Assembly: GCF_005222915.1 (NCBI RefSeq)
Contig: NZ_STFX01000001.1
Coordinates: 202,234 to 266,233 of the forward strand
DNA length: 64,000 nucleotides
Origin: Rhizobium sp. FKL33
GTDB taxonomy: Bacteria > Pseudomonadota > Alphaproteobacteria > Rhizobiales > Rhizobiaceae
Direction of reading: 5' to 3'
Shown here: one piece after another, positions 38,784-49,309 of the stretch
How the letters are laid out: each line of letters opens with the position of its first letter
Position numbering within the stretch: position 1 is the stretch's first letter
Translations under genes and position numbers: made by a program
The notes under the pieces: generated by a model
Told to the model about the DNA's origin: nothing
Seen by the model: the letters and a program-made list of their open reading frames with translations, nothing else
Database searches by the model: none

Positions 38784-40865
38784 TTACTCGGCGGCCGCCT
38801 TGAAGTTGTTGCGAGCCAAGGCCGAGCATTCGGCCATGACGGCCGACGCACGCGCTATCGGGTTCGTCAAATAGAAGTCTTTGACCGGAGAAGCAAACGC
38901 AGATTTCGCCATTGCCCTCGGTTTTTTCGCAAGCGCAACAACCTCGTCGCCCAAGCCTGCCACGATCGTATCCTCTTCGGCGAAATGCGGATGCGCCGCA
39001 AACAGCTTTGCCCGCAATTGCTGAAGCGAATCAAAGGGAAGCTTCTTGCCGAGAACATCCGACAGAGCGCGCAGCACAGCCCAGTCCTCGCGCGCCTCGC
39101 CGGGGGCGAAATTGGCGCGGTTGGCGAACTGCACGCGGCCTTCGGTGTTGACGAAGATGCCGGCCTTTTCGGTGTAGGCGGCGCCCGGCAGGATCACGTC
39201 GGCGTGCGATGCGCCGGCGTCGCCATGCGAGCCGATATAGACGAGCAGATTCGTGCTCTTCTTCGAAAAGTCGAGTTCATCGGCGCCGAGCAGGAACAGC
39301 ACGTCCATGGTGGCGACCTGGGTTTGCGCATCGACGCCCTTCTCGCCCGGCACGAAGCCGAGGTCGAGGCCGCCCACGCGCGAGGCCGCGGTGTGCAGAA
39401 CGGCAAAACCGTTCCAGCCGTCCTTCACAGCGCCGACGCTTTCGGCGAGCGCAGCGGCGGCGGCGAGAACCGCGCGACCTTCCGCGCCCGAAATCGCGCC
39501 CTGACCGAGGATGATCAGCGGACGCTGAGCGTTCTTGAGCTTGTCGAGGAAAGCGCCGTTGCCGGCGACGAGATCGTTGAGCGTGTCCGTGCCAGCGCCG
39601 AGATAGTCATAGTCGTAGCGCAGTTCGCCGCCTTCGCCGATCACGCCGATCGGGAAGCCGCCACGGCGCCAGCGCTTGCGGATGCGGGCGTTCAGCACGG
39701 CCGCTTCGAAGCGCGGGTTGGAGCCGATGATGAGCAGCGCGTCAGCGTCTTCGATGCCGGCGATGGTGGGGTTGAACAGGTAGCTGGCGCGACCCAGCGA
39801 CGGATCGAGCTGCGCGCCGTCCTGACGGCAATCGATATTCTCGGACCCGAGCGAGGCCATCAGCGACTTCAGCGCAAACATTTCCTCGACGGTGGCCAGA
39901 TCGCCGGCGATCGCGCCGATCTTGTCGCCGGAGGTCTTGGCGACAGCGGCCTTGATGGTCGCGAAGGCTTCCGCCCAGGACGCCGGAACGAGGCGGCCAT
40001 CCTTGCGGACGTAAGGACGGTCGAGGCGCTGGGTGCGCAGGCCGTCCCAGATGAAGCGGCTCTTGTCGGAGATCCACTCTTCGTTGATGTCTTCGTTGAC
40101 GCGCGGCATGATGCGCATCACTTCGCGACCCCGGGTGTCGACGCGTATCGCCGAACCGAGCGCGTCCATGACGTCGATCGATTCGGTCTTGCCGAGTTCC
40201 CAGGGGCGGGCCGTAAAGGCGAAGGGCTTGGAGGTCAGCGCGCCGACCGGGCAGAGATCGACGACATTGCCCTGAAGCTCCGACGTCATAGCCTGTTCGA
40301 GATAGGTGGTGATCTCGGCGTCTTCGCCGCGGCCGATCAGGCCGAGTTCGGTGATGCCGGCGACTTCGGTGGTGAAGCGGACGCAGCGCGTGCAGTGAAT
40401 GCAGCGGTTCATCACCGTCTTTACGAGCGGGCCGATATATTTGTCTTCAACCGCGCGCTTGTTCTCGGTGTAGCGCGACGAATCGACGCCGAAGGCCATG
40501 GCCTGGTCCTGCAGGTCGCATTCGCCGCCCTGGTCGCAGATCGGGCAATCGAGCGGATGGTTGATGAGCAGGAACTCCATCACCCCTTCGCGCGCCTTCT
40601 TGACCATCGGCGTGTTGGTGTACACTTCCGGCAATTCGCCGTTCGGGCCGCCGCGAATGTCGCGCACGCCCATGGCGCAGGAGGCCGCCGGTTTCGGCGG
40701 GCCGCCCTTCACCTCGACCAGACACATGCGGCAATTGCCGGCGACCGACAGTCGCTCGTGAAAACAGAACCGGGGAACCTCGGCGCCAGCCTCTTCGCAC
40801 GCCTGCAACAGCGTGAAATGATCCGGGACCTCGATCTCTTTTCCGTCAACTTTCAGCTTCGCCAT
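38784..40865 (-). CDS. nuoG: NADH-quinone oxidoreductase subunit G
   Basis: 693 residues. The N-terminal 2Fe-2S domain (N1b) has ligands in PRFCFHE, GNCRMC and ASCAMG. The N5 cluster motif [18 protein letters not shown] follows, then N4 in [12 protein letters not shown]. The remainder is a molybdopterin-oxidoreductase-like domain without the extra N7 cluster ligands of E. coli. Start ATG 40865, leaving one base after the TGA of the preceding gene. Confidence 0.96.
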   Translation of the reverse strand: MAKLKVDGKEIEVPDHFTLLQACEEAGAEVPRFCFHERLSVAGNCRMCLVEVKGGPPKPAASCAMGVRDIRGGPNGELPEVYTNTPMVKKAREGVMEFLLINHPLDCPICDQGGECDLQDQAMAFGVDSSRYTENKRAVEDKYIGPLVKTVMNRCIHCTRCVRFTTEVAGITELGLIGRGEDAEITTYLEQAMTSELQGNVVDLCPVGALTSKPFAFTARPWELGKTESIDVMDALGSAIRVDTRGREVMRIMPRVNEDINEEWISDKSRFIWDGLRTQRLDRPYVRKDGRLVPASWAEAFATIKAAVAKTSGDKIGAIAGDLATVEEMFALKSLMASLGSENIDCRQDGAQLDPSLGRASYLFNPTIAGIEDADALLIIGSNPRFEAAVLNARIRKRWRRGGFPIGVIGEGGELRYDYDYLGAGTDTLNDLVAGNGAFLDKLKNAQRPLIILGQGAISGAEGRAVLAAAAALAESVGAVKDGWNGFAVLHTAASRVGGLDLGFVPGEKGVDAQTQVATMDVLFLLGADELDFSKKSTNLLVYIGSHGDAGASHADVILPGAAYTEKAGIFVNTEGRVQFANRANFAPGEAREDWAVLRALSDVLGKKLPFDSLQQLRAKLFAAHPHFAEEDTIVAGLGDEVVALAKKPRAMAKSAFASPVKDFYLTNPIARASAVMAECSALARNNFKAAAE

Positions 40866-40866
40866 T

Positions 40867-41403
40867 TCAGCCTTCCAACAGCGCTTTCGCTTGTTTGACC
40901 CATTGATCCCGGACAATCCGGTTATCGAGGCCAAGCGTCTCATCCATTCTCAGCACATCCTCGTCCGACCAGGTCGCAATCTGCGCGTAAGTCGTGACGC
41001 CCATGCCGTTGAGCACTTTTTCCAATCTCGGACCAAGGCCCGAAATCTTCTTCAAATCATCCGGCCCCTTGGGCGCCGGCTTGCGAACCTTCTTCGCGGC
41101 CGGCGCCTTGACCTTGGCCTCGGGCTTCGCCGCGACAGGCTCCTGCTGCGGCTCCGGCGCCTTCGTCACAGGCTCTTCCGGCGCGACGGGATCGGCGGAG
41201 GCGTTGTCCTCCCCTTTCCTCTCCAGCGCATTGGCGACGGCCCCCATGAAGGCCCCCGCCATCTGCATGCTGAAAGCCGTCATCACCTGCAGCATCGAAG
41301 CCTGTTCGGCCAGCATGCGGGCGGACAGTGCAGCAAGCTCCGGAGAGCGGGCGGACGACCCGTTGTCGGTCTTGCCTTGCTTCTCCGTCCCGCCACTGTC
41401 CAT
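40867..41403 (-). CDS. helix-hairpin-helix protein encoded in the nuo operon
   Basis: 178 residues. The N-terminal ~70 residues are predicted helical with a methionine-rich amphipathic segment ([20 protein letters not shown]), then a P/A/K/E linker, then a C-terminal helix-hairpin-helix domain ([19 protein letters not shown], then [12 protein letters not shown]). That last domain closely parallels the C-terminal extension of NuoE in this same operon. Found between nuoF and nuoG in related genomes but of unknown function; likely an accessory or assembly factor of complex I. Start ATG 41403, five bases after the nuoF stop. Confidence 0.85.
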   Translation of the reverse strand: MDSGGTEKQGKTDNGSSARSPELAALSARMLAEQASMLQVMTAFSMQMAGAFMGAVANALERKGEDNASADPVAPEEPVTKAPEPQQEPVAAKPEAKVKAPAAKKVRKPAPKGPDDLKKISGLGPRLEKVLNGMGVTTYAQIATWSDEDVLRMDETLGLDNRIVRDQWVKQAKALLEG

Positions 41404-41408
41404 CTCGC

Positions 41409-42713
41409 TTACTCCGCCGCTTCGAGCACCGCTCCATGCGCCATGGCGTTGCGGGTGTACTGGTCGATCCGCTCTTCCATCACCGGACGGAAATGCTTGA
41501 TCAGACCCTGGATCGGCCATGCGGCTGCGTCGCCGAGCGCGCAGATCGTGTGGCCTTCCACCTGCTTGGTCACCTGGAACAGCATGTCGATTTCACGCTT
41601 CTGCGCCTGGCCCTTCACCATGCGCTCCATCACGCGCATCATCCAGCCCGTGCCTTCGCGGCAGGGCGTGCACTGGCCGCAGCTCTCATGCTTGTAGAAA
41701 GCGGAGAGGCGCCAGATGGCTTTGACGATGTCGGTGGACTTGTCCATGACGATGACGGCGGCGGTGCCGAGGCCGGAGCCTAGTTCGCGCAGGCCGTCGT
41801 AATCCATGATCGCCGAGCGCATCTGCGCGCCGGGCACGCAAGGCACCGACGAGCCGCCGGGGATGACGGCGAGCAGATTGTCCCAGCCGCCACGAATGCC
41901 GCCGCAATGCTTTTCGATCAGCTCTTCGAAGGTGATCGACATCGCTTCTTCGACGGTGCAGGGTTTGTTCACATGGCCGGAGACCGAGAACAGCTTGGTG
42001 CCGGCGTTGTTCGGGCGGCCGAAGCTCGAATACCAACCAGCGCCACGCCGCAGAATGGTCGGGGTCACGGCGATCGATTCGACGTTGTTCACCGTCGTCG
42101 GACAGCCATAGAGACCCATATTGGCCGGGAACGGCGGCTTCAGGCGCGGCTGGCCCTTCTTGCCTTCGAGGCTTTCGAGCAGCGCGGTTTCTTCGCCGCA
42201 GATGTAAGCGCCGGCGCCGTGATGCACGAAGATGTCGATATCGTAGCCGAGCTTGTTGTTCTTGCCGAGCAGGCCGGCGTCATAGCATTCGTCGATCGCG
42301 GCCTGAAGGGCCTCGCGCTCGCGGATGAACTCGCCGCGGACATAGATATAGGCGGTATGCGCGCCCATGGCGAAAGACGCCACAACGCAGCCTTCGATCA
42401 GCGTATGCGGATCGTGACGCATGATTTCGCGGTCTTTGCAGGTGCCGGGCTCGGACTCGTCGGCATTGACCACGAGGTAATGCGGGCGTCCGTCGCTTTC
42501 CTTGGGCATGAAGGACCACTTCAGGCCGGTCGGGAAGCCTGCGCCGCCGCGACCGCGAAGACCCGACCCCTTCACTTCGTTGATGATCCAGTCACGGCCT
42601 TTTTCCAGCAATTGCTTGGTGCCGTCCCAATGGCCACGCGCCATTGCGCCCTTCAGGGACTTGTCCTTGAGGCCGTAGATATTGGTAAAAATACGATCCT
42701 TGTCAGTCAGCAT
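41409..42713 (-). CDS. nuoF: NADH-quinone oxidoreductase subunit F
   Basis: 434-residue NADH- and FMN-binding subunit. Glycine-rich nucleotide loop [15 protein letters not shown], the FMN site [14 protein letters not shown], and the N3 4Fe-4S ligands in [11 protein letters not shown] with a distal cysteine in ICALGD. It takes electrons from NADH and passes them to N3, then on to NuoE/NuoG clusters. Ten bases after nuoE. Confidence 0.97.
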   Translation of the reverse strand: MLTDKDRIFTNIYGLKDKSLKGAMARGHWDGTKQLLEKGRDWIINEVKGSGLRGRGGAGFPTGLKWSFMPKESDGRPHYLVVNADESEPGTCKDREIMRHDPHTLIEGCVVASFAMGAHTAYIYVRGEFIREREALQAAIDECYDAGLLGKNNKLGYDIDIFVHHGAGAYICGEETALLESLEGKKGQPRLKPPFPANMGLYGCPTTVNNVESIAVTPTILRRGAGWYSSFGRPNNAGTKLFSVSGHVNKPCTVEEAMSITFEELIEKHCGGIRGGWDNLLAVIPGGSSVPCVPGAQMRSAIMDYDGLRELGSGLGTAAVIVMDKSTDIVKAIWRLSAFYKHESCGQCTPCREGTGWMMRVMERMVKGQAQKREIDMLFQVTKQVEGHTICALGDAAAWPIQGLIKHFRPVMEERIDQYTRNAMAHGAVLEAAE

Positions 42714-42723
42714 GGCTCATTCC

Positions 42724-43815
42724 TTACCGCGGCTTCTTACCGAAGACCCTGATATATTCTTCTTCGCCGCCATCGGCCAGCGCTTTGGCCTGGCGCGCCC
42801 AATCGTCGCGCTCGATACGGCCCTTGAAGTTGAGGTAACCGTCAACCCATTCGCGCTCGGCAGGACCCCAGGCGGCGACCTGGGCATAGGTGTAAATGCC
42901 GATGGAGTTCAGCGTCGCCTCGATCTTGGGGCCGATGCCGGAGATCAGCTGGAGATCATCCGGCTTTTCCGGCTTGTCGACGCCGGCAGGACGATTCGGA
43001 TCGTCGAGCGCCGGCTTGGCGGACTTGACGGCGGCGTCAGGCTCTGCCGACTTGCCGTCGGCGGGCGTCTTCAGCTTGGGATCGGTCTCCGGCGCGCTGG
43101 TGTCGGGCTTGGCCGCATTCGACGGCGGCGTCTGGGCGGGCTGAGCCGGCTGCTCGGAGGCCGCCGGAACGCCGGTCAGCGCTTCCGACTTCGGAGCCGG
43201 CGGAATTTCTTCGGTCAGCGACGACAGGCCGCCTGCGGGCGCGGAGAAAATACGGTCGACCTGCGGACCCGGCTTGATGTCGGAGCCCTTGCCGGCCTTG
43301 AAGCGATCGATGATGTGCTCAAGCTGGGTCGCGGTCAGGTCCTCATAGGTGTCCTTGAAGATCGCGATCATCGGCGCGTTCACACAGGCCCCGAGACATT
43401 CCACTTCTTCCCAGGACAGCGTGCCGTCTTCGTTGAGATGATGCGGATCGTGATGGATCTTCGACTTGCAGACCGAAATCAGGTCTTCCGCGCCGCGCAG
43501 CATGCAGGGCGTCGTGCCGCAGACCTGGATATGAGCGCGCGTGCCGACCGGCTGCAGCTGGAACTGGGTGTAGAAGGTCGCGACTTCGAGGACGCGGATA
43601 TAGGCCATGCCCAGCATGTCGGCGATCTTTTCGATCGCGGCCTTGGTCACCCAGCCGTCCTGGTCCTGGGCGCGCATCAACAGCGGGATCACCGCCGATT
43701 GCTCACGACCCTCAGGGTATTTCTTGATGGTGGCTTCCGCCCAGACAGCATTTTCCGGGTTGAAGGCGAAGCTGGCTGGCTGAACGCTGTCTTCGGCTAA
43801 GCGACGTACGGACAT
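42724..43815 (-). CDS. nuoE: NADH-quinone oxidoreductase subunit E with C-terminal HhH extension
   Basis: 363 residues, about twice the E. coli length. Residues ~1-165 are the thioredoxin-like 2Fe-2S (N1a) domain with ligands in [10 protein letters not shown] and [12 protein letters not shown] proline/alanine/lysine-rich linker follows (~170-270), then a helix-hairpin-helix domain ([34 protein letters not shown]). The extension is common in Hyphomicrobiales and repeats the domain of the small protein encoded two genes downstream. Confidence 0.95.
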   Translation of the reverse strand: MSVRRLAEDSVQPASFAFNPENAVWAEATIKKYPEGREQSAVIPLLMRAQDQDGWVTKAAIEKIADMLGMAYIRVLEVATFYTQFQLQPVGTRAHIQVCGTTPCMLRGAEDLISVCKSKIHHDPHHLNEDGTLSWEEVECLGACVNAPMIAIFKDTYEDLTATQLEHIIDRFKAGKGSDIKPGPQVDRIFSAPAGGLSSLTEEIPPAPKSEALTGVPAASEQPAQPAQTPPSNAAKPDTSAPETDPKLKTPADGKSAEPDAAVKSAKPALDDPNRPAGVDKPEKPDDLQLISGIGPKIEATLNSIGIYTYAQVAAWGPAEREWVDGYLNFKGRIERDDWARQAKALADGGEEEYIRVFGKKPR

Positions 43816-43830
43816 GTTATAGACGCCCTA

Positions 43831-44079
43831 TCAATTTATCTGGCCGCACTGCGATTGTGCCAGGGAGGACATTTCGCAGGCATAGGCTGTTGAGTCTTTC
43901 TGCAGGAACACGACGAAGCGCTTGCCGTTCGGCACAGCCGCCTTGATCTCGTATCCGTCGGCGATCAGCTTGCCGATTTCTGTCTTCGCGCCTTCACTAT
44001 CGGCGACAATGCCGCCTTCCGCCGCAAGCGAGGACGCTGCAGCGGAAACGAGAAGAAGCGAGGCCAGAAGCCGGATCAT
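43831..44079 (-). CDS. small secreted protein in nuo operon
   Basis: 82 residues with a signal peptide (IRLLASLLLVSAAASSLAAE). The mature ~60 residues end with two cysteines (YACEMSS..QSQCGQIN) likely to form a disulfide in the periplasm. The ATG at 44079 overlaps the nuoD stop as TGATG, so it is co-translated with nuoD. No known family beyond conserved hypothetical proteins at this locus; its periplasmic location makes a direct part in the electron-transfer arm unlikely. Confidence 0.8.
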   Translation of the reverse strand: MIRLLASLLLVSAAASSLAAEGGIVADSEGAKTEIGKLIADGYEIKAAVPNGKRFVVFLQKDSTAYACEMSSLAQSQCGQIN

Positions 44080-45269
44080 CAGCGGTCGACCTCCCCGAAC
44101 ACGATGTCGAGCGAGCCGAGAACGGCGGTCACGTCGGCAAGCTGATGGCCCTTGCAGAGGAAGTCCATCGCCTGCAGATGCGCAAAACCCGGCGCGCGGA
44201 TCTTGCAACGATACGGCTTGTTGGTGCCGTCGGAGACGAGATAGACGCCGAATTCGCCCTTGGGGGCTTCGACGGCGGCATAAACCTCACCGGCCGGAAC
44301 GTGGTAGCCTTCGGTGTAGAGCTTGAAGTGATGGATGAGCGCTTCCATCGACCGCTTCATCTCGCCGCGCTTCGGCGGAACGACCTTGCCGTCGATCGCC
44401 GAAACCGGACCGATCCTGTGCTTGCCGTTCAAGAGCTCGACGCACTGTTTCATGATCCGCACGGCCTGGCGCATTTCATACATGCGGATCAGGTAGCGGT
44501 CATAGCAGTCGCCGTTCTTGCCGACGGCGATATCGAATTCGAGATCGGAATAGCATTCATAGGGCTGCGAACGACGCAGGTCCCAGGCGCCGCCGGAGCC
44601 GCGCACCATGACGCCGGTCATCGACCAGGACAGCGCGTCTTCGAGCGAGATCACGCCGATGTCGACGTTGCGCTGCTTGAAGATACGGTTGTCGGTCAGA
44701 AGGCCTTCGATGTCGTCGAGCGTCTTGATGAACGGATCGCACCAGTTGCCGATATCTTCGACGAGCTTTTCCGGGATGTCCTGATGGACGCCGCCGGGGC
44801 GAACATAGGCTGCGTGCATGCGGGCGCCGGAAGCGCGCTCATAGAACACCATCAGCTTTTCGCGCTCTTCGAAACCCCAGACCGGCGGCGTCATCGCGCC
44901 AACGTCCATGGCCTGCGTCGTCACGTTCATGATGTGCGACAGGATGCGGCCGATTTCAGAATAGAGCACGCGGATCAGCTGACCACGCATCGGGATTTCG
45001 AGACCGAGGAGCTTTTCGACGGCCAGCGAATAGGCATGTTCCTGGTTCATCGGCGCGACATAGTCGAGACGATCGAAATAGGGCAAAGCCTGTAGATAGG
45101 TTTTGGATTCGATCAGCTTCTCGGTGCCGCGATGCAGCAGTCCGATATGCGGGTCGACGCGCTCTACGATTTCGCCATCGAGCTCGAGCACCAGACGAAG
45201 CACGCCGTGCGCGGACGGATGCTCTGGCCCGAAGTTGATGGTGAAATTGCGGACGTTATGTTCTGCCAT
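44079..45269 (-). CDS. nuoD: NADH-quinone oxidoreductase subunit D
   Basis: 396-residue 49-kDa subunit homologue lining the quinone site. Signature [28 protein letters not shown], and the C-terminal FGEVDR. It is a stand-alone NuoD, not fused to NuoC as in E. coli. Separated from nuoC by 66 bases. Confidence 0.97.
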   Translation of the reverse strand: MAEHNVRNFTINFGPEHPSAHGVLRLVLELDGEIVERVDPHIGLLHRGTEKLIESKTYLQALPYFDRLDYVAPMNQEHAYSLAVEKLLGLEIPMRGQLIRVLYSEIGRILSHIMNVTTQAMDVGAMTPPVWGFEEREKLMVFYERASGARMHAAYVRPGGVHQDIPEKLVEDIGNWCDPFIKTLDDIEGLLTDNRIFKQRNVDIGVISLEDALSWSMTGVMVRGSGGAWDLRRSQPYECYSDLEFDIAVGKNGDCYDRYLIRMYEMRQAVRIMKQCVELLNGKHRIGPVSAIDGKVVPPKRGEMKRSMEALIHHFKLYTEGYHVPAGEVYAAVEAPKGEFGVYLVSDGTNKPYRCKIRAPGFAHLQAMDFLCKGHQLADVTAVLGSLDIVFGEVDR

Positions 45270-45335
45270 TTGGATGCACCCCAGATCGCATCATCGCAAA
45301 AAGGCCGGCGGCCCACTGGCCGCCCTGCCCCTGCC

Positions 45336-45938
45336 TTACTGACTTTTCTTCTCGTCGCCCGGCAGCACGTAGTCCGTGCCTTCCCAGGGCGAAAGGAAAT
45401 CGAAGCTGCGCATTTCCTGGCGAAGCTGGACGGGCTCATAGACAACCCGCTTGACCATGTCGTCATAACGGACTTCGACGAAACCGGTCATCGGGAAGTC
45501 CTTGCGCAGCGGGAAACCCTCGAACCCATAGTCCGTGAGGATGCGGCGCAGATCCGGATGGCCGGAGAACAGGATGCCGTACATGTCGTAGGCTTCGCGC
45601 TCAAACCAGTCAGCGCCCAGGAACAGGCCCGTGGCGGATTCGAGAACCTCGTCCTCACCCAACTGAACCTTGACACGGATGCGGAGGTTCTTGTGGACAG
45701 AGAGGAGATGCGTCACGACATCGAAGCGCTTTTCGCGCTGCGGATAGTCGACACCGCAGGTGTCGATGAAATTCAGGAAGCGACAGCGCGGATCATCGCG
45801 CAGGAACTTCAGCACCGGCACGTAACTTTCAGCGGCAACTTCGATCGTCAGTTCACCGAGCGCCGTGCTGACGCCGAGAATGGCGTCGCCGTGGGTTTCG
45901 CGCAGGTAGATGGAGAGATCTTCGAGAGCAGTCGTCAT
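45336..45938 (-). CDS. nuoC: NADH-quinone oxidoreductase subunit C
   Basis: 200-residue 30-kDa subunit homologue of the hydrophilic arm. Signature [20 protein letters not shown] (in part) and [16 protein letters not shown]. Start ATG 45938; longer upstream frames overlap nuoB and are not protein-like. Eleven bases after nuoB. Confidence 0.97.
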   Translation of the reverse strand: MTTALEDLSIYLRETHGDAILGVSTALGELTIEVAAESYVPVLKFLRDDPRCRFLNFIDTCGVDYPQREKRFDVVTHLLSVHKNLRIRVKVQLGEDEVLESATGLFLGADWFEREAYDMYGILFSGHPDLRRILTDYGFEGFPLRKDFPMTGFVEVRYDDMVKRVVYEPVQLRQEMRSFDFLSPWEGTDYVLPGDEKKSQ

Positions 45939-45949
45939 CAATCCGGTCC

Positions 45950-46534
45950 TCAGCGCTCGATCGTGCCAGTGCGGCGGATCTTTTTCTGCAGAAGCAACAC
46001 GCCATAAAGCAGCGCTTCGGCAGTGGGGGGACAGCCCGGCACATAGACGTCTACCGGAACGACGCGGTCGCAACCACGCACCACCGAATAGGAATAGTGA
46101 TAGTAGCCACCGCCATTGGCGCAGGAGCCCATCGAGATCACGTAACGCGGCTCGGGCATCTGGTCGTAAACCTTGCGGAGCGCGGGCGCCATCTTGTTGG
46201 TCAGCGTGCCGGCGACGATCATCACGTCCGACTGGCGCGGCGAGGCGCGCGGAGCTACGCCGAAGCGCTCCATGTCGTAACGGGGACCGGAAGCCTGCAT
46301 CAGGCCTTCGACGGCGCAGCAGGCCAAGCCGAACTGCATCCACATCAGCGAACCGGTGCGAGCCCAGGTGATCAGGTCCTGGGTGGACGTCACCAGAAAG
46401 CCCTTGTCGGCGAGCTCATTGTTGATCTCGCCGAAAAACTGGTCGTCGGCGCCCAGGGCCCGGCCCGTCGACGGATCGACGAGGCCCTTAGGCTGCGGGG
46501 CGACGAGGGTCGAATTAGCGGATGTCACTCCCAT
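45950..46534 (-). CDS. nuoB: NADH-quinone oxidoreductase subunit B
   Basis: 194-residue PSST homologue carrying cluster N2, the last in the chain to quinone. Ligands in [16 protein letters not shown] and [11 protein letters not shown]. Start ATG 46534 is behind AAGGGAG and overlaps the nuoA end by ten bases, so the pair is coupled; an in-frame ATG at 46555 would extend further into nuoA. Confidence 0.96.
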   Translation of the reverse strand: MGVTSANSTLVAPQPKGLVDPSTGRALGADDQFFGEINNELADKGFLVTSTQDLITWARTGSLMWMQFGLACCAVEGLMQASGPRYDMERFGVAPRASPRQSDVMIVAGTLTNKMAPALRKVYDQMPEPRYVISMGSCANGGGYYHYSYSVVRGCDRVVPVDVYVPGCPPTAEALLYGVLLLQKKIRRTGTIER

Positions 46535-46890
46535 TCGAGCGCTCCCTTCTTCCATTCATAGATAAAGCCGATGGTCAGCACGCCCAGGAACACCATCATG
46601 GACCAGAAGCCGAACCAGCCGATCGCGCCGAATGATACGGCCCAAGGGAAGAGAAAGGCCACTTCCAGGTCGAAAATGATGAAGAGGATCGACACGAGAT
46701 AGAACCTGATGTCGAATTTCATGCGCGCATCGTCGAACGCGTTGAAGCCGCATTCATAAGCGGAAAGCTTTTCCGAATCGGGGGCGCGATAGGCGACCAG
46801 GAACGGCGTCACGAGGAGCGCCAAACCGATGACCAAAGCTATTCCGATGAAGATGGCGATTGGCAGGTAAGAGCCAAGAAGTGCAGTCAT
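46525..46890 (-). CDS. nuoA: NADH-quinone oxidoreductase subunit A
   Basis: 121 residues, three transmembrane helices, with the conserved loop [20 protein letters not shown] (in part) and [12 protein letters not shown]. First gene of the 14-subunit operon. Start ATG 46890 with GGATTGAA upstream. Confidence 0.96.
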   Translation of the reverse strand: MTALLGSYLPIAIFIGIALVIGLALLVTPFLVAYRAPDSEKLSAYECGFNAFDDARMKFDIRFYLVSILFIIFDLEVAFLFPWAVSFGAIGWFGFWSMMVFLGVLTIGFIYEWKKGALEWE

Positions 46891-47287
46891 TTCAATCCAA
46901 CCCCGCCGCGCCGCGCGATGGGAGGCGCGCGAGTGCGCATCACCGCTCCGGCATAGCCGAAAATTGTTGCAACGCGACGTGGTTAGCGCAGCTAGGGGGG
47001 AGAAGCAAGCGCAGATTAACAATAATCACCCCCTGCGAAAATTTTGCGCAGGGTCACGTTTATTGCCCCCGTTTCAGGGGCTTCAAGAGGTTAAAAACGA
47101 TTTAATTTGCTCACTCCTGAACCCTACCATCCCGATGAAATTCGGCGAAAATTGGGTGATTACAAAAAGGTGTTGGACGTCTCCGGAGACTCACCGGATC
47201 CGGCGCAAATTGTTCAGGCGAGACTTACGTTGCGTGAGGTCATGGAGCTGCCGCAACGTCATGCTGCGTTGCAAGAGTTTGAAGCCG
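46891..47287. other. nuo promoter region and decayed sequence
   Basis: Upstream of nuoA the stretch is first GC-rich, then holds two adjacent hairpins: CCCTGCG/CGCAGGG (47031-47053) and GCCCC/GGGGC (47065-47081). A TTG-initiated frame from 47107 looks protein-like for about 65 codons and then runs antisense into higA; I do not call it a gene. The nuo transcription start was not pinned down. Confidence 0.45.
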
Positions 47288-47584
47288 TCAAGCGACGGAA
47301 ACCGGCTTTATGGAGTCGAGATCACGGACATTTTTCAATGCTAGCGCGAGATCGAATGTCCGCTGCAGATTTAGCCAAAACTCGGGGGTATTTCCAAAAT
47401 ATCGCGCCAGTCGAAGCGCAAGCTCGGCGGTCAGCGGCGATGCGCCGACCAGCACCGGCCGCAAAGCATCCGGGGAGACGCCGAGTGCGGCAGCCAGGAG
47501 ATCAGGAGAGAGATCGAAGTCGGCCATGAAATCCTGTTCGAGGATTTCACCCGGATGAATCGGCTCGTCGGGAATGAACTTCAT
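47288..47584 (-). CDS. higA: HigA-type antitoxin
   Basis: 98 residues of the HigA/VapI group. The family start IPDEPIHPGEILEQDFM is followed by a helix-turn-helix (SPDLLAAALGVSPDALRPVL, in part) and the PLTAELALRLARYFGNTPEFWLNLQ block (in part). It binds and neutralises HigB and represses the operon. ATG at 47584, seven bases after the higB stop. Confidence 0.92.
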   Translation of the reverse strand: MKFIPDEPIHPGEILEQDFMADFDLSPDLLAAALGVSPDALRPVLVGASPLTAELALRLARYFGNTPEFWLNLQRTFDLALALKNVRDLDSIKPVSVA

Positions 47585-47591
47585 GGCCGCC

Positions 47592-47873
47592 TCAATGATA
47601 ATCACAGAACTCGACGTCGTATGCGTCGCCATTGCTCCACCGGAAGCAGATCCGCCACTGGTCGTTTACGCGGATAGAAAACTGGCCAGACCTGTTTCCA
47701 GCAAGCTTTTCCAATCGGTTTCCCGGCGGCGCCAGAAGGTCCTCGACCACATGTGCTGCGTTTATGCTCATGAGCTTTCGGCGCGCTCTGGCCACGACGT
47801 CGGAAGGGATGCCCTTTGCTACTCTACCTCGAAAGAGTTCTTCTGTCCGCTTGTCTCGAAAGCCTTGTATCAT
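47592..47873 (-). CDS. higB: HigB-type toxin (RelE superfamily mRNA interferase)
   Basis: 93 residues beginning MIQGFRDKRTEELF with the catalytic end VNDQWRICFRW and VEFCDYH, standard for plasmid-maintenance killer proteins of the HigB type. It would cut mRNA at the ribosome. Toxin-first order identifies higBA. Only 24 bases follow the lipA stop, so it may be read from lipA transcripts as well as from its own promoter. Confidence 0.93.
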   Translation of the reverse strand: MIQGFRDKRTEELFRGRVAKGIPSDVVARARRKLMSINAAHVVEDLLAPPGNRLEKLAGNRSGQFSIRVNDQWRICFRWSNGDAYDVEFCDYH

Positions 47874-47897
47874 ATCGGCAAGGCTCCCGAAACAATC

Positions 47898-48866
47898 TTA
47901 ACCAGCCTTGGCCAGCACCAGCTTCTCGCGCGCCGCCTTCAGCCGGGCGAAATCATCGCCGGCATGGTGGGAGGAACGGGTGAGCGGGCTCGACGACACC
48001 ATCAGGAAGCCCTTGGCATAGGCGACCGTCTCATAGGATTTGAACTCATCAGGCGTCACGAAAGCCATCACCTGATGGTGCTTGCGGGTCGGCTGCAGAT
48101 ACTGGCCGATGGTCAGGAAGTCCACGTCGGCGGTGCGCAGGTCGTCCATCAGCTGCAGGACTTCGTTGCGCTCTTCGCCGAGGCCCACCATGATGCCGGA
48201 CTTGGTGAACATGGTCGGATCCAGCTCCTTCACCCGCTGCAAGAGGCGGATGGAGTGGAAATAGCGCGCGCCGGGACGAACTGTCAGGTAGTTGCCGGGC
48301 ACGGTCTCGAGATTGTGGTTGAAGACATCGGGCTTGGCGGCGACGACGCGCTCCAGCGCGCCGGGCTTCTTCAAGAAGTCGGGTGTGAGAATTTCGATCG
48401 TGGTGTCCGGCGAAGCCTCACGGATGGCGAAGATCACTTTTTCGAAATGCTCGGCGCCGCCGTCGGCCAGATCGTCGCGATCGACCGAGGTGATGACGAC
48501 ATGGCTGAGCCCCATCTTCTTGACCGCCTTGGCGACATTGGCGGGCTCTTCGAGATCGAGCGGCAGCGGCCGGCCGGTCGAGACGTTGCAGAAGGCGCAG
48601 GCGCGCGTGCAGATCTCCCCCATGATCATGAAGGTGGCGTGTTTCTTGTCCCAGCACTCGCCGATATTCGGGCAGCCCGCCTCTTCACAGACCGTCACCA
48701 GCTTGTGCTCGCGCACCAGTTCGCGGGTTTCCTGATAGCCCTTGGACACCGGGGCCTTGACGCGGATCCACTCCGGCTTGCGCATGACCTCGGTATCTGG
48801 TCGATGCGCCTTCTCCGGATGCCGGACGCGCTTTTCCGTGTTCACCGTGTCGAGGATCGTGACCAT
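47898..48866 (-). CDS. lipA: lipoyl synthase
   Basis: 322-residue radical-SAM enzyme inserting two sulfurs into octanoyl groups on E2 subunits and other lipoyl domains. The radical-SAM motif is [10 protein letters not shown]; the auxiliary-cluster motif is [13 protein letters not shown] final [10 protein letters not shown] serine region is conserved. It would serve the lipoyl domains of the PdhB and PdhC proteins encoded nearby. Confidence 0.96.
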   Translation of the reverse strand: MVTILDTVNTEKRVRHPEKAHRPDTEVMRKPEWIRVKAPVSKGYQETRELVREHKLVTVCEEAGCPNIGECWDKKHATFMIMGEICTRACAFCNVSTGRPLPLDLEEPANVAKAVKKMGLSHVVITSVDRDDLADGGAEHFEKVIFAIREASPDTTIEILTPDFLKKPGALERVVAAKPDVFNHNLETVPGNYLTVRPGARYFHSIRLLQRVKELDPTMFTKSGIMVGLGEERNEVLQLMDDLRTADVDFLTIGQYLQPTRKHHQVMAFVTPDEFKSYETVAYAKGFLMVSSSPLTRSSHHAGDDFARLKAAREKLVLAKAG

Positions 48867-48911
48867 TCGGGCCCCCGTTTCGCTACCGGCCGAGGCCGGA
48901 TGGCTTCAGAA

Positions 48912-48946
48912 AACAAAAAGAGGCCGCCGCAAAATGCGGCGGCCTC
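48912..48946 (-). terminator. terminator of the glsB-like gene
   Basis: Stem GAGGCCGCCGC / GCGGCGGCCTC with loop ATTTT, followed on the minus strand by TTTTTGTT. It separates the glsB-like gene from lipA, so lipA needs its own promoter or readthrough. Confidence 0.85.
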
Positions 48947-48975
48947 GGCACACTTAGGTCCAAGGGATCGGGAAA

Positions 48976-49233
48976 TCAACCGCGCCTGAGCGCGCGTCCG
49001 ATCGCAATGAGAATGCAGGCTCCCACGAAGCCCACGAGAAGATAGACCAGCCAACCCGAGCCCGTGTAAATTCCGAGCAAGGCCAGCACGAAGTTCAGAA
49101 GCGCTGCGCCGACGATCCCGAGAATGATGTTCATGATCAGTCCCATATTGGACTTCATGAACATTTCCGCAAGCCAGCCGGCAACGCCGCCGACAATGAC
49201 CGCGCCCAGAAATCCTACGCCATTCAAATCCAT
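48976..49233 (-). CDS. GlsB/YeaQ/YmgE family stress membrane protein
   Basis: 85 residues, three glycine-rich transmembrane segments (VIVGGVAGWLAEMFM; IMNIILGIVGAALLNFVL; LVGFVGACILIAIGRAL) as in the transglycosylase-associated (PF04226) family, small inner-membrane proteins induced in stress. An EcfG-type promoter just upstream supports a stress role. Its exact function is not known. Confidence 0.92.
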   Translation of the reverse strand: MDLNGVGFLGAVIVGGVAGWLAEMFMKSNMGLIMNIILGIVGAALLNFVLALLGIYTGSGWLVYLLVGFVGACILIAIGRALRRG

Positions 49234-49270
49234 GTTTTACGTCCCCGTTTCGAATACTCGACGCGGACGA

Positions 49271-49295
49271 AACGGGTGAATGGCGCAAGAGTTCC
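49271..49295 (-). promoter_or_regulatory. EcfG/RpoE2-type promoter of the glsB-like gene
   Basis: On the minus strand GGAAC (49295-49291), 16-base spacer, CGTT (49274-49271), the general-stress sigma factor consensus in alphaproteobacteria (GGAAC-N16/17-CGTT). It lies 38 bases upstream of the ATG in the lpd-glsB gap. Confidence 0.7.
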
Positions 49296-49309
49296 ATATC
49301 CGGCCCCGA

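Noticed and set aside
47107..47529. Plus-strand frame before and across higA.
   Set aside because: TTG start, overlaps higA antisense for its second half; only the first ~65 codons look protein-like, so it is noted as a possible remnant and not called.
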